42,763 nucleotides of DNA, from the NCBI GenBank assembly GCA_001724265.1, contig MEDY01000505.1, positions 1 to 42,763 of the forward strand, in the 5' to 3' direction. This document shows positions 32,859 to 42,763 of the stretch, one piece after another (position 1 is the first letter of the stretch; every line of letters begins with the position of its first letter). This DNA is from Rhizaria sp. SCN 62-66. Lineage: Eukaryota > Rhizaria, unplaced. The notes below the pieces were generated by a model. The model was not told where the DNA came from and searched no databases. It worked only from the letters and a program-made list of their open reading frames with translations. The translations under genes and the position numbers were made by a program.

Positions 32859-33769
32859 TGCGACTGCTGCGCGGGACCGGGGCGGGGCGGGGCGGGCAAA
32901 ATAGCAAGCGCGGGAAAGTAGTACAAAAAATAAGCCGGGGTTGTCGGGGTGACAGGGTGCGGGGGCAGGGATAAATGAAATAAAATATGGCGAGAAAAGA
33001 ATGTTCCGAGGGGTGTGGCCTGTTTCGTGCTGAGGGGAGCGGAAGCGGGGGATAGACAGTAAAGACAGCCAGCGGAGCAAGTTTCACAAATAGAAGCACT
33101 ATAACACACTTGAAACGTGTGCGAATTCGAAGACAAAAACGCACTGCACGTTGCGTACACGCCGCACCAAAGCCTCCTATCCTGTGCCGCCACTGCCACA
33201 TCCGACTCCAACCGAGGAGCACCCCTCGACGCCACCACTGACGAGAGCGAGCAATGACCGTGAGCGCGCGAAAGCGGATAACAAAACGAGTGCATATCTA
33301 TGAAACTAAAACAAATCGATTTAAAACTGAAATATCACATCTTTTTATACATTTAAAGTGTACTTTGTAGATGAATCACTTCCTGAAAAAAAGGTATTCG
33401 CGAGACATCTCGTCTTTTCATGAAGGATGTCAGCTCGTCGCAACTTGAAAAAAGATACTAATACCGCGATAAACTCGCTAAAATGATGTGTCAACAAAAA
33501 TAAACACAGTTTCATGATTTTAACGTGTATTCATGCCTCTCACCTCAACTTCAACAAATGAGGCTTTAGTTATACTGAGATTGATTGTTTTTATCTGCCC
33601 GATCTGCATCCAACCCTCCACTCAAATAGCACGTCTATCTCCCTCTGTCACACCTTACCAAGCTCACTTGATCAAATATAACCAAACGCAGATAATTGTT
33701 TATGGGCACTTGAGCTTTAAACCGCTGGCATGGTGTGTTGTACGTGATATCTGCCGCAATTCACCGCTC
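32859..33769. promoter_or_regulatory. Spacer between carrier and dehydrogenase genes
   Basis: No gene seen. The carrier-proximal 200 nt (minus strand) are pyrimidine-rich and end CAGTCGCA-ATG (CAGTC is the complement of 32862-32866). 33290-33770 is AT-rich; open frames there have no coding character. Confidence 0.4.
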
Positions 33770-34994
33770 TTAGTTCTTGCCCGAAGTCGCCGCCTTGAGG
33801 GGCGTGTTGGGGGTGACGTAGGCAGCGCAGATGCCGCCGTCAACAAGAAAATCCGTGCCCGTAATGAAACTACTCTCAGGAGACGCCAGAAACACCACCG
33901 CGTTGGCCATCTCGCGAGCTTCGCCGAAACTATAGGGGAAAGCAAAAGCACAAGCAAAGCAAAAGTTTGCAACAAAGTTGGGTTAGAGAGTGTCTTCAAG
34001 TTGCTTCGAATATCTTTGGACGTAAAAAAACAATGTCATACAATTAAACCAAGACATATCCCCAACTTTAAGTAACTTGAACAATAAATTTGCACATGAA
34101 AATTTGCAATACAGAAACAATATTTTTCCTAAAGTATCCAGACAGCTATTAATGTGACCGAGAGTCAGATTGCTGCTCGTCACAAATTCCCCAGACGTAC
34201 CGCCCCATGGGCACGTGCACAAGCCGCCGCTGCTTTTTCTCCTCCGTGTCGAGGAAGTCCATGAGCAGCTTCGTGTTGAGCGGGCCCGGGCAGAGAGCGT
34301 TGACCCGGATGCCCTCGCGCGCGTGGACCACGGCCAACTCCCGCGACAGCGCGGAGACGGCGCCCTTGGAGGCCGTGTAGGCCAGCTGGCACGTTGCGGC
34401 GCCCAGCTTGGCCACGAACGAGCTGGTATTGATGACGCTGCCGCCGCCGGCGCGGCGTAGCGCGGGGATGCCGTGCTTACAGCCGAACCACACGCCCTTG
34501 ACGTTGATCGCAAACGTCTTGTCCCAGACGGCCTCGCTGGTGTTGACGGCGTCGTCGTCGTCGCCCAGCATTACGCCCGCGTTGTTGAACAGCACCGTGA
34601 GTCGGCCGAACTCGCGCTCGGCGCTCGCGACCATATGTTCCGCGTCGGCCGACCGCGACACGTCGCCCGGGACGACCACGGCGCGCGTGCCCGCGGCGAG
34701 CACAAGCTGCAGCGTGGCGTCGAGCGCGGCGGCGTTGTTGTCCGAGAGCACGAGCCCGTCGACGCCCTGGGAAGCCATCTGCAGCGCCGTCTCGCGGCCG
34801 ATGCCCGCGCCGGCGCCGGTGATCAGCGCCACTTGCCCCGCCAGACGCGCGCTAGATGCGCTCTTAGTGGCAGCAGCAGCAGCAGCAGCAGCGGTGGCGC
34901 GTGGTGGTTTTGATGTGGAGAAAGCAACGCAAGGCGCGGAAATGGCGACCGGCGTGGAGGCGAAAAGGGGACGAAGAAGGCGGGATCGGAACAT
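33770..34994 (-). CDS. Short-chain dehydrogenase/reductase with mitochondrial-type N-terminus
   Basis: NAD(P)-dependent oxidoreductase of the classical SDR family. Exons 34994-34201 and 33929-33770 (phase 2, donor GTACGT, acceptor CTATAG) give 317 aa ending in TAA. Motifs: cofactor loop TGAGAGIG, NNAG, catalytic Ser in INTSSF, the YTASK active-site Tyr/Lys, NALCPGPLNT, and after the junction RFGEAREMANAVVFLASPES plus FITGTDFLVDGG, all in the usual order. The first 35 residues (MFRSRLLRPLFASTPVA...) are Arg/Ser/Ala-rich without acidic residues, consistent with import into mitochondria. A short Ala run from a GCT/GCA repeat precedes the domain. TTCCCTCCCTTTTTGTGAG abuts the ATG. The substrate is unknown. 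Confidence 0.9.
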
Positions 34995-35742
34995 CTCACA
35001 AAAAGGGAGGGAAACTGTCGTAGTACGGAGAATATATGCGTATTTGAGCAAAAATAAAAAAGGAATCATAGAAAAAGCAACTTGAAAAGTTATTAATGCT
35101 AAGTTTTACTTTCTTTCACGATCTATTCATAGAGATATCAACTCTGTAAAAGCAGCGCATCAAACACATCAAGTCAGGGGTCAGAGTACTTAGTGATAGG
35201 CAGGAGGCAACGTGTGAGCGATAATAAGGGTTATTTGTGTATATGTAGGTGTTCAAACAACGAGAATGTAAGAGATAAGATAGGAACAAGCTTGCGATAA
35301 TAAATTAAAAGAAAAACAAAGCAAGATGTGAAATTGCTCCTCTAGTCTCTAATGAACACCTGGCAGCAGCCCTTACGCTTCTCTCAGTCACTCTCTGTAA
35401 CAGTGACCGGCAGCGACCGGTGACTGAGATATGATAGAGAGAAGTTGGGGCGCCAGCGGGGACGGCGCGGGAAACGGCTCAAACGGAGCGGCGTCCTCCA
35501 CGCACTCAGCCCCGGCCATTGCTGTCAAGTTAGAAACCACACACGAGCGACCTCAGCAACCCACAGCTCACGAACTTAACGCGGCACGATTACCGCAGCG
35601 GCATGTCGCTGTGAGCGCGTTTACTGGTACTAAGGAGATCGTGCGTGTCAGCAGAAACACGACGCGAGAGTAAAGATTGCATCCTACGTCGCGTTGCTGT
35701 TGCAGGCAATTATTGTGATTGCTTGCTAGGACTGCTGCGCAC
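34995..35742. other. Spacer between dehydrogenase and 87-aa protein genes
   Basis: AT-rich to about 35400; a tandem-like ACCGGCAGCGACCGGTGAC lies at about 35409. A weak plus-strand open frame at 35431-35673 is listed separately. Nothing else recognised. Confidence 0.4.
35431..35673 (+). CDS. Possible small open reading frame, 80 aa, weak
   Basis: An ATG-started frame with GC-rich, Gly/Ser/Asn-containing composition (GASGDGAGNGSNGAAS, then PAIAVKLETTHERPQQ) lies between the dehydrogenase and the 87-aa protein gene, on the opposite strand, ending in TAA. The composition resembles local coding DNA more than local spacer. No family is recognised, no splice sites fit, and it may be a fragment of a leader or chance. 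Confidence 0.2.
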   Translation: MIERSWGASGDGAGNGSNGAASSTHSAPAIAVKLETTHERPQQPTAHELNAARLPQRHVAVSAFTGTKEIVRVSRNTTRE

Positions 35743-36218
35743 TTAGTGGGGGTAGTGGCCGTGCTTGGCCTTGTACTCCTCCTTGATAATGTCGCGGTTG
35801 AGGTACTCGGAAGCCTGCTTGGCCTCATCTGCACGCAACAGCAGACACAGGAGCGAAAGAAGAAAGAGCGAAAGAAATAAGACGAGACAACAAAAGTGAG
35901 TTAGAGAGAGAAGTTTGAGGGATATATGCGGGCTAAGATCAGAAGAAACGCGGGGTTACGGCAAAGTAAGTGATACAAATGATTGTTTAGTTGGAAAGTA
36001 ATACAGTGGCAGTTGTGTGCTTGTTTGTTTTGAGCCGTACCGGAAGCGCCGACGGAGAGGGACTTGATGATGACGATGCCGGCCATGGAGCTGAGCATGT
36101 AGGGCCAGACACTGGGGTGGCGGGCGAAGCGGTCGAACTTGGTGAACCAGCCAGCCATGTCGGCGGGCTTGTGCTTGATGATCTTGACGATGTCAAGGGA
36201 GTTCGCAATCGAAGACAT
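35743..36218 (-). CDS. Small single-span membrane protein, 87 aa, function unknown
   Basis: Exons 36218-36041 and 35828-35743 (phase 1, donor GTACGG, acceptor GTGCAG) give 87 aa ending in TAA. Residues about 20-35 are basic/aromatic (GWFTKFDRFARHPSVWPY), followed by one hydrophobic span (MLSSMAGIVIIKSLSVGA) and a charged C-terminal tail (DEAKQASEYLNRDIIKEEY) ending KAKHGHYPH. Codon use is strongly GC3-biased like the ribosomal protein genes, so it is probably well expressed. Size, single span and charge pattern resemble small accessory subunits of respiratory complexes or ATP synthase, but I cannot name one. The start is supported by CAGTCGTA-ATG preceded by a long pyrimidine tract. Confidence 0.8.
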
Positions 36219-37405
36219 TACGACTGTACAAGCGGAGAGAAAGAGAAGCGGAGAACGGGGCCAAAGAGTGTGGGAAACGGGGTGATTAGCGGGGCTCCAG
36301 GAGGGCGAAACGGAGATATCGGGAAAAAACAAATAAAGAATTAATATAATACAGTATCTACATTGTCCTCATTCAACCACAGTAATAAACAGCGAGTGTG
36401 GAGTTCAGAAATGAACGTTTGCTATAGACGTTTTGGCCTTGCTGCGAGTGAGCGATCGGCGACAACGTGCAGACAAGAGGACCGAAAAAATACGTCCTCA
36501 GTGAACTCGCGCCAGTTTTTCGCTTGAGATGAACATTCACGCACTCTATAAACGCGAATCTTAAAATTTCTATGCTGTGAATATACTTTGATTAATTTAT
36601 TGGGGTATTCGTTGATATTTTTTCGGTGACAACATCCCGGTGGCATGCCAGCCTAGCGCCGCAATCGAGGCAAGACTTGCGCTGCCGCCGAAAACATGCG
36701 CGTGCGAGCGCGCAATTCAGCGGGCGAACACGCTTCATGCATGCGCCCCGGCCGTGCGATACACTATGGCATCTGGCAGCAGCAACAGCAACAATCGAGG
36801 AATGTCTGACCTGGCGGTAGCGGCGGCAACACAACCGAGACGGCATGAGCATGACAATTGTGACGACTTAAGGTGCATGCTCGTGGTTCTTGCATGCGTG
36901 AACCAAAGCCGTAGAGTGCTTCCCGCAAACAGTACTATGTGGGCGTCAACATGCTGGCTGCAGCGGCAGACAGGCAGTCACGCTGGATCACTAGACGCGC
37001 GTAGAACACGGTAGCTGAAGTCGGAAAGGAGACTGCAGCAACGGGCCAACAGTTATCTCAAGGGCGCAGGCGTATGAATACGTCACTAAGAGGAAAACTC
37101 ATTCAAAATTAATAAACAAAATGTGTACTTTTCTAGCATGCTTGAGACATAGTCTTACTGGAGCTTCTTTCACTGCAAAGTGCATGTGCTTCGTTAGCAA
37201 AGCGCGTAAGAGCCGTTGTGCTGTGGGGGGCTGGAAAACAGTCTTAAAACACATCTGGTTCTCTATGAAAAGTCCGCCAAACGAAATGTTGTTGTGATCC
37301 GTGAATTTCCACGATGTAATTTATACTAACCCTTAATTATATCTTCTTATAAGCCTTTTTGGTCCTATACTCCCCCGTAACGGTTCTTCCCTCGCCCCAC
37401 TCAGA
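36219..37405. promoter_or_regulatory. Divergent spacer, 87-aa protein gene / large coiled-coil gene
   Basis: No secure gene. CAGTC (complement of 36222-36226) after a CT tract precedes the 87-aa protein ATG by 3 nt. A plus-strand frame from ATG 36766 (ASGSSNSNNRGMSDL) is open to TAG at 37012 and then to TGA at 37075; too short and unlike known proteins to call. Confidence 0.4.
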
Positions 37406-40400
37406 ATGTCGTCCTCGGCCTCGTCGTCCTTTGCTGCCGCGGCCGCGGCCGTCTCCGGGCTCGGCCCCGCCGCAGCCACCGCCTCCGCGGCGCCGCTGTA
37501 GTACGCGGACGAGACTTGGGACGCCGACGACGCCGAGTTCAACCTGCTGCATCAGCATATTGCGCTCGCGTTTGCCCACGAACAAGAACAGCAACACGAC
37601 AGCAGCCACCACAACCACGGCAACGGCGTTGGCCACGCGAACACGCAAATGGGCATGGGTAACAGCAATGTTAGCGGCATTGTTGGCCACGGCTACAGTG
37701 ACAGGGGCGGCTCTGCTGTGGCTGCTGGAGGCTACAGCGGCTTCAACAGGAGGTCGAGCAAGCACTTGCCTGCGCCGCACAGCTGCAGCCCTGCAAGCCA
37801 CGGCAGTCGCAACAGCCTCAACGGCCCGAACAGCTACGACTTGAGCAGCAGTCACGGCAGACACTAGCCCCATTATCGACATCAACCGCACCCGCGCACG
37901 GAAGCTCGCCAGAGAGGCACCCTCACCGCACATAACAACAACAGCGGCGGCTTCGGTAACAGGAGCAGCGGTCAAGTGAGCGGCGTCTATGACGGCAGCG
38001 GAGATACTCAATATGGACCCCCCGAGTCTCCTTACATGACTGCCGCTGCTTCCCACACTCACAGTCAGAGTCACAGTCGCTCGAGCTCGAGCTCGAGCTC
38101 TAGTTCTAGCCCTAGCTTTAGCTCGAGCTCTCGTCAGAGTTACAGCGCAAGAAACAACCAAAACAACAGCAACAGCAGCAGCAGCTTCAGTAACCGGAAC
38201 AGTCTCAGCAACAACGAGCTGCATTTGAACGGCGCGTATGACGGCACTGCTGCTGCGGCTGCTGTTGTTGGCGGCTTCACGCACAACAGCTCTGCCAGAG
38301 AGCGCAGCTACAACAGTAGTCGCAGCAACTTCAACGACGCGCACGAAGCTGAGTCTGCCGCCGAGGCCGAGGCGGAGACTGAGGCCGAGGCGGCGGCGGT
38401 CATTGCCGAGTACATGACGCGTGTTGGCGCCGACCCCACCGCCGCGCTCTTGCCTCACTGCAACAGCGGCCCTCCCGGCAGCCACGGCGACAACGACGAC
38501 TGCAACAGCAACAGCAGCAGCAGCAACAATAAGACGTCGTACGCCGCGCTCAGCCGCGCCGCTGCGGCCCACGTCAGCCCTCTGTTCGGCAGCAGCGGCG
38601 CCGGCTCTGGTCCGCAGCGTCGCAGCAGGGGCGTGGGCATGTACGGCTTCGATACCGAGAGCTACAAGCACGAAGCCGTGGCCAGCGGACGCTACAAGGC
38701 GGCCACGGACGCGGCAGCAGTCGCGGCGGCCAAGAGGCGCGCTAGCGCGTCCGCAGCAGCAGCGGCAACGGTAGCGGCAGGTAACAACAACGCCAGCAGC
38801 AGCGCAAATAACAATTCGAATCCTGCCAATGCTGCTGTTGCAACTCAAACTGCTTCTGAAACTGCGGCCGCGACAGCGCGGGCCCCCAAATCGGCCGTAG
38901 GCGCGGGCGCGGCGGCGGGCTACCGCGCGGCGGTGGTCTATGGAGTTGCTGCCGCGGCACCGCTTCTGTTCCCGGCCTCGGACGGGCTGCCTGCCAGCGC
39001 CAGCGAAGTGTGTCTGCTGCTCGGGGCCGCGCGGGAGAAGGCGGAGGCCGCCGCCAAGGCCAAGGCCAGGGCCAAGGCGGAGGCCGCCGCTGCGATGAGC
39101 AAGACGAAGACTGCTGACGCGGTGTCTGCGGCCGCAATCAATAACATCAGCAAGAGCAAAACTAACGCGGAAACGGAGAGCGCGACTACGACGGAGACGA
39201 CGATTTCAGCGCCCCAGCAGCGGCTGCAGCGGTCGATCGAGACGGGCCTAGCCTTGTGGCGGCCGCTCGCCTCTGCGCCGCTGCTGGCGCTGGCGCTGCC
39301 TTCAGATGCGGATTATGCCCCCGGTACGTGCGACAAAGCAAAGACATTACTTGTATATGTCATATTAAACAGAATTAATAACACTCCCTAACTTATGCAC
39401 TTTGTTTTAAAATTATTTTAGTGTTCATTTAAGCTATAATTTGAATCATTTCTCACCAACTACGTATATGCCCTCAAATATCTCATTTTGCTGTTGACCC
39501 ATGACTGCAGGCGCGAGCGCCGCCGCGGTGGCCTCGCGCATGCAGGCCGAGGAGGAGGAGCGGCGGATGCAGCTGCGGGTGGCGCAGCGCGTGCGCGAGT
39601 TGCGCGAGAAGCGCGAGCGCGAGGCGCGGGAGCGGCAAGTCGCGGTGCTGCGGACAGTTGTGGCCGAACAGAAGCGGGAGCGGGCGGAGATGAGGGAGAA
39701 GCAGAGGCAGGAGCAGGAATCGGGGCAGGGGCTCAAAACCAACGGCAACGGTGCTGCAAACACGGGCGTTGATACTAGAGCTATCTCGAACTTTCGCTCT
39801 AGCGCAATCGCTCCCGACTATGGCTCCGGCGGCTCGAATGCAGCGCCTGCTTCTGACTCCATGTCCGCCTCCGTCTCTGCCCCGTCGCCAGCGCCGCCGG
39901 CGGTCGTGCCCGCCGTGGCCGCTGTGACCGCGGTGCCGGCAGCGTTGGCGGAGGGCTGGGTGCCGCTGAGCGACACCGGCCGCCGCAGCCTTGCGCTGAC
40001 GCTCGCGGTGCCGCCGCCGCCAGGGCCAGGAGGGCAGGGGCGTGATCACGGCCACAGCCGCGGCCACAGCGTTCACAGTCACCTTGATCACGGCCACAGC
40101 CACGGCGGCCACGGGCACGGGCACAACTGCAACGCGAGCAGTGCCGCTTCTACTGCTACGACTGCGACTGCCACTGTCACTGCCACTGTCACTGCCACCG
40201 CCACTGCCACCGCCTCTGCGACGGCGACTGCTACTGCTGCGACAGCGGCCTGGCCGGCCTCTCTGCACGCCCGCCTGACCGCCGCGGCCGCGGTGGCCGC
40301 CGCCGAGACACAGGGCCACCGCCGGGAGCTGGAGGACCGTGAGCGTGCGGAGGCGAGGCTGGCGGCTAAACTTAAACACGGCGCCGCCGAGGAGGGCGCT

Positions 40401-40933
40401 GCGAGTAAGCAGCAGCAGCAGCAGCAGTTGCAAAAGCAGTCACAGCTCTTTGACTACGACTTAAGTAACAATTATGCTAACAACAAGAGTTATGGCAATG
40501 GCAACAAAACTGATGCCTTTGACTTGAGTGGCTTTGACCAGTTCGACGACACCTATTACGGTGTCCTGAGCAACAACAACAACGGCAGTAGAAACCGCGG
40601 CACGCGTCCCATGAGTGCCCACACAGATGCGACGGCAATCATCAGCAACAGCAACAACACTGCTGCACGTGCTGCAAATACGAATACTGCCGCGAACGCT
40701 CGGCACCGGCCCTCGAGCGCGTTTGCGAACACTCAGACATATAATAACACAAACTCTGTCAATGGCAGGAGCTACAGCAACCGCAACAGCAACGACAGAG
40801 GTGGCTTAAGCAGCACTGCTCCTGTAACTGCGTCTCCCCTAGCTCCAACAGCAGCACAGCAGCAGCAGATGCCCCCGCATTCTCTGCCTCGCACTCAGTC
40901 ACTGAGTTCGAGCGCGCAAATGCAGCAGCTCCT

Positions 40934-40966
<33 letters not shown>

Positions 40967-41909
40967 GTCTCACTCCCCCCGCACTGCATACCCCGTCGCG
41001 ACAACCACCGTCAGCGCACCAACCGCATCAACTGCGCCTGCTACCTCACCTGCGACTGCACTCGCCCCCCGCGGCCCGCCGCCGCGCGTGTTCGGCTACC
41101 AGCCCAGCGACACGCCGCTGCAGGCACTAGGGCTGCCGTCACCGCCGTCGTCCGCGGCGGCCGCGGCGGCCGCGGCGTCCGTGGCCAGTGCGGCGGCCGC
41201 GGCGGAGGCGGCGGCCGCGGCGCTGGGGGCAACTGTGTCGGCGGCCACAGCGGCCGCGGCGGCCACAGGGTCAGGCGCCAGGAGCAACAAGAATAAGAAC
41301 AAAGACAAGGCCACCGGCAGCTTTGATGCTGCTAAAACTGAAGCCAACGATCCTGATGCTGGGGGTGGCACTGGCAACGGCAACGTGAGCGGTAACATTG
41401 TCAAAAGGCCTGCTACAACCTCCGCCAAGCCCGCCGCCAAGCCCAACACGTACGCCAACACCAGCCTGAGCAGCGGCGGCGGCAGCAGCGGCGGCGGCGG
41501 CGGCGGCGGCGGCGGTGGCAGTGTCACAGCGGTCGCGACCAAAGCGCGCGCCCGCGTCGACCCAGCCCTCGCAGCCGCCCTCGCGAGCGCTGGCTCCAGC
41601 AACAGCAACAACAACAACTTTAACTCCAACGCGAGCGCGAGCACGAGCTCTACTAGCAGCAGTGTTGGCGGCAAGCTGACCGTTGGCAGCGCGCAGGCGG
41701 CCAAGCTGGATCACTGGGCCTCTGTCGGGGCCTGGGGCGGCGGGCTGACGGCGCACCCGCTGGAGCGCGAACGGCTGAGCTGGGGCGCCGTCGTCGTCGG
41801 CGTCCGGCGCCAGGAGCATTGGGACCGCGTGACCTACGGCATCAAGGGCGGCGGCAGCACCGGCAGCGGCAGCGGCAGCAGCAGTAGCAAGAGTGCGAAT
41901 GCGGAGTGA
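37406..41909 (+). CDS. Large Asn/Ser/Ala-rich coiled-coil protein; two in-frame TAG codons
   Basis: Not recognised. Exons 37406-39323 and 39511-41909 (phase 1, donor GTACGT, acceptor GACTGCAG) give one frame of 1438 codons ending in TGA, with TAG at 37499-37501 and 37865-37867. Near the N-terminus YADETWDADDAEFNLLHQHI looks ordered; then Ser/Asn-rich sequence with a ten-Ser stretch. Exon 1 ends in an Ala/Lys helix and GLALWRPLASAPLLALALPS. Exon 2 opens with a charged helix (MQAEEEERRMQLRVAQRV, ELREKREREARERQ), then a His-rich block (about 40048-40125), Gln and Ala runs. It closes with a Trp-containing C-terminal island (LDHWASVGAWGGGL, LERERLSWGAVVVG, RRQEHWDRVTYGIKGG). Under the standard code the first ATG would give 31 codons and a fresh start after 37867 would be needed. 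The start follows CCCACTCAG-A. Confidence 0.65.
40935..40965 (+). repeat. CAG repeat coding polyglutamine
   Basis: Ten or so CAG codons in a row in exon 2 of the large coiled-coil gene. Confidence 0.9.
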
Positions 41910-42506
41910 TGGAGTGAGTGGTTTACAAATATGATTTGATGATTATATAGCCGATGATTAGATAGAATACACGTGAATTGTTTAATTTTGACGCGTTTCA
42001 GAGTGTGTTAAGCTGTTAGTTCACAGTTATACTTGGTAGAAAAAGAGAAGGAACGATGAGAAAGTGCCCACGAATGGCGCTGTATTATATTATGATCAGA
42101 GAAATTAGTCAGGGCGGAAGCAAGCGAGCGCACAGAGACACTTCGCAGTGGACCGTGCGCGGCTGCGCCGCCAAAGGACCGGGGAGAATCTCGCATAATA
42201 ACGGAACGCCACCAACCGCAAGGCTAGAAACAGCGACAGCAAACGCAAAACAAGAGGTTCCTTTGCTTGCTGCCGCTCGCGACAAACCTGTTGCGATAGG
42301 CCGCTGTGTAATTAGTGCGACCTCTTAAGAAGACAAGCGCGCGTGTGCGCGAGAAAGCACGCATGCGCGGTGTCGGCGTCATTTTTGTCTTTTGATGCTT
42401 TTATACGACAGATACAGAAACAACATGCAAGCCAACCTACTACACTGAGAGAGTGACTTGCACAAAAGAGAGTAAAAGAGTTTGTTTAGACAACAAAGCG
42501 CTTAAT
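41910..42506. other. 3' spacer between coiled-coil gene and beta-tubulin
   Basis: No gene recognised; mixed composition, AT-rich near both ends. The two genes converge here. Confidence 0.5.
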
Positions 42507-42763
42507 TTACATCTCCTCGGGGGCCTCAGCACCGGCCTCCTCCTCGTCCTCGAACTCCTCGTCGTCGGCGGTGGCGTCCTGGTACTGCTGGTACTCGTGG
42601 ACGAGGTCGTTCATGTTGGACTCAGCCTCGGTGAACTCCATCTCGTCCATACCCTCGGTGGTGTACCAGTGAAGGAAGGCCTTGCGGCGGAACATGAGGG
42701 TGAACTGCTCGGAGACACGCTTGAACATCTCCTGGATGGCAGTGGAGTTGCCGATGAAGGAGG
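42507..42763 (-). CDS. TUBB: Beta-tubulin, C-terminal part (5' part outside window)
   Basis: Microtubule subunit. The window holds the last 84 codons and [43 protein letters not shown] and [19 protein letters not shown] are diagnostic of beta-tubulin, and the protein ends with the expected acidic tail ([19 protein letters not shown]). No intron is present in this part. Confidence 0.97.
   Translation of the reverse strand, partial: SFIGNSTAIQEMFKRVSEQFTLMFRRKAFLHWYTTEGMDEMEFTEAESNMNDLVHEYQQYQDATADDEEFEDEEEAGAEAPEEM

Noticed and set aside
33533-34075. Plus-strand frame of 180 codons over the dehydrogenase exon 2
   Set aside because: Overlaps a well-supported SDR exon and intron; AT-rich codons and no motif.
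36766-37077. Possible small gene MASGSSNSNN... reading through TAG at 37012 to TGA
   Set aside because: Would fit UAG as sense, but it is short, has no recognisable domain and the part after TAG is only 20 codons; not counted as evidence.
42056-42328. Plus-strand frame of 90 codons before beta-tubulin
   Set aside because: No family, weak codon bias, lies in the expected 3' regions of two convergent genes.

Overview
The window is nuclear DNA of a unicellular eukaryote. It holds 17 protein-coding genes in 42.8 kb, on both strands. Spliceosomal introns (17 identified, 138-361 nt) interrupt most genes; eIF5A, the acyl-carnitine-type carrier, the CaaX protein and the 24.7 kb gene are read as intronless. 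Genes for cytosolic ribosomal proteins uS13 and uL14, eIF5A, beta-tubulin, complex I NDUFS4, a CDK, ORC4, ZNHIT1 and a GDP-fucose-type transporter rule out a prokaryote or organelle. Coding DNA is GC-rich with many Ala, Gly, Asn/Ser and Gln runs; spacers are AT-rich. I cannot place the lineage from this sequence alone; a protist is the best description.
Layout. 1-2105: divergent RPS18 (-) and NDUFS4 (+). 2690-6665: divergent SANT-domain chromatin protein (-) and ZNHIT1-like SWR1 subunit (+). 7457-12243: divergent FG-rich helical-repeat protein (-) and PSTAIRE-type CDK (+). 12244-14318: 2 kb pyrimidine-rich gap. 14319-15402: RPL23 (+), with an internal deletion. 16273-17818: nucleotide-sugar transporter (-). 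18584-24038: a greatly enlarged ORC4 (+). 24708-28503: large low-complexity protein (+) with a frameshift. 29054-36218: five minus-strand genes (eIF5A, CaaX-box protein, mitochondrial carrier, short-chain dehydrogenase, 87-aa membrane protein). 37406-41909: large low-complexity/coiled-coil protein (+). 42507-42763: 3' end of beta-tubulin (-).
The most unusual signal concerns the genetic code. Two genes (7457-10123 and 37406-41909) stay open in one frame across four TAG codons, while none of the 16 gene ends visible here uses TAG (10 TAA, 6 TGA). One TAG lies in a short internal duplication opposite a CAA codon, which suggests UAG = Gln. Introns or gene decay remain possible for some of the four sites. 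A second genome-level feature is the 5' splice site: 10 of 17 introns start GTACGT, 14 of 17 have C at +4, and none starts GTAAGT, although GTAAGT occurs repeatedly inside exons. A third is a recurrent CAGTC or pyrimidine-AG element just upstream of start codons.
The genes do not form one pathway. They are mostly housekeeping: translation (uS13, uL14, eIF5A), replication and cell cycle (ORC4, CDK), chromatin (SANT, ZNHIT1), mitochondria (NDUFS4, carrier, probably the dehydrogenase) and cytoskeleton (tubulin).
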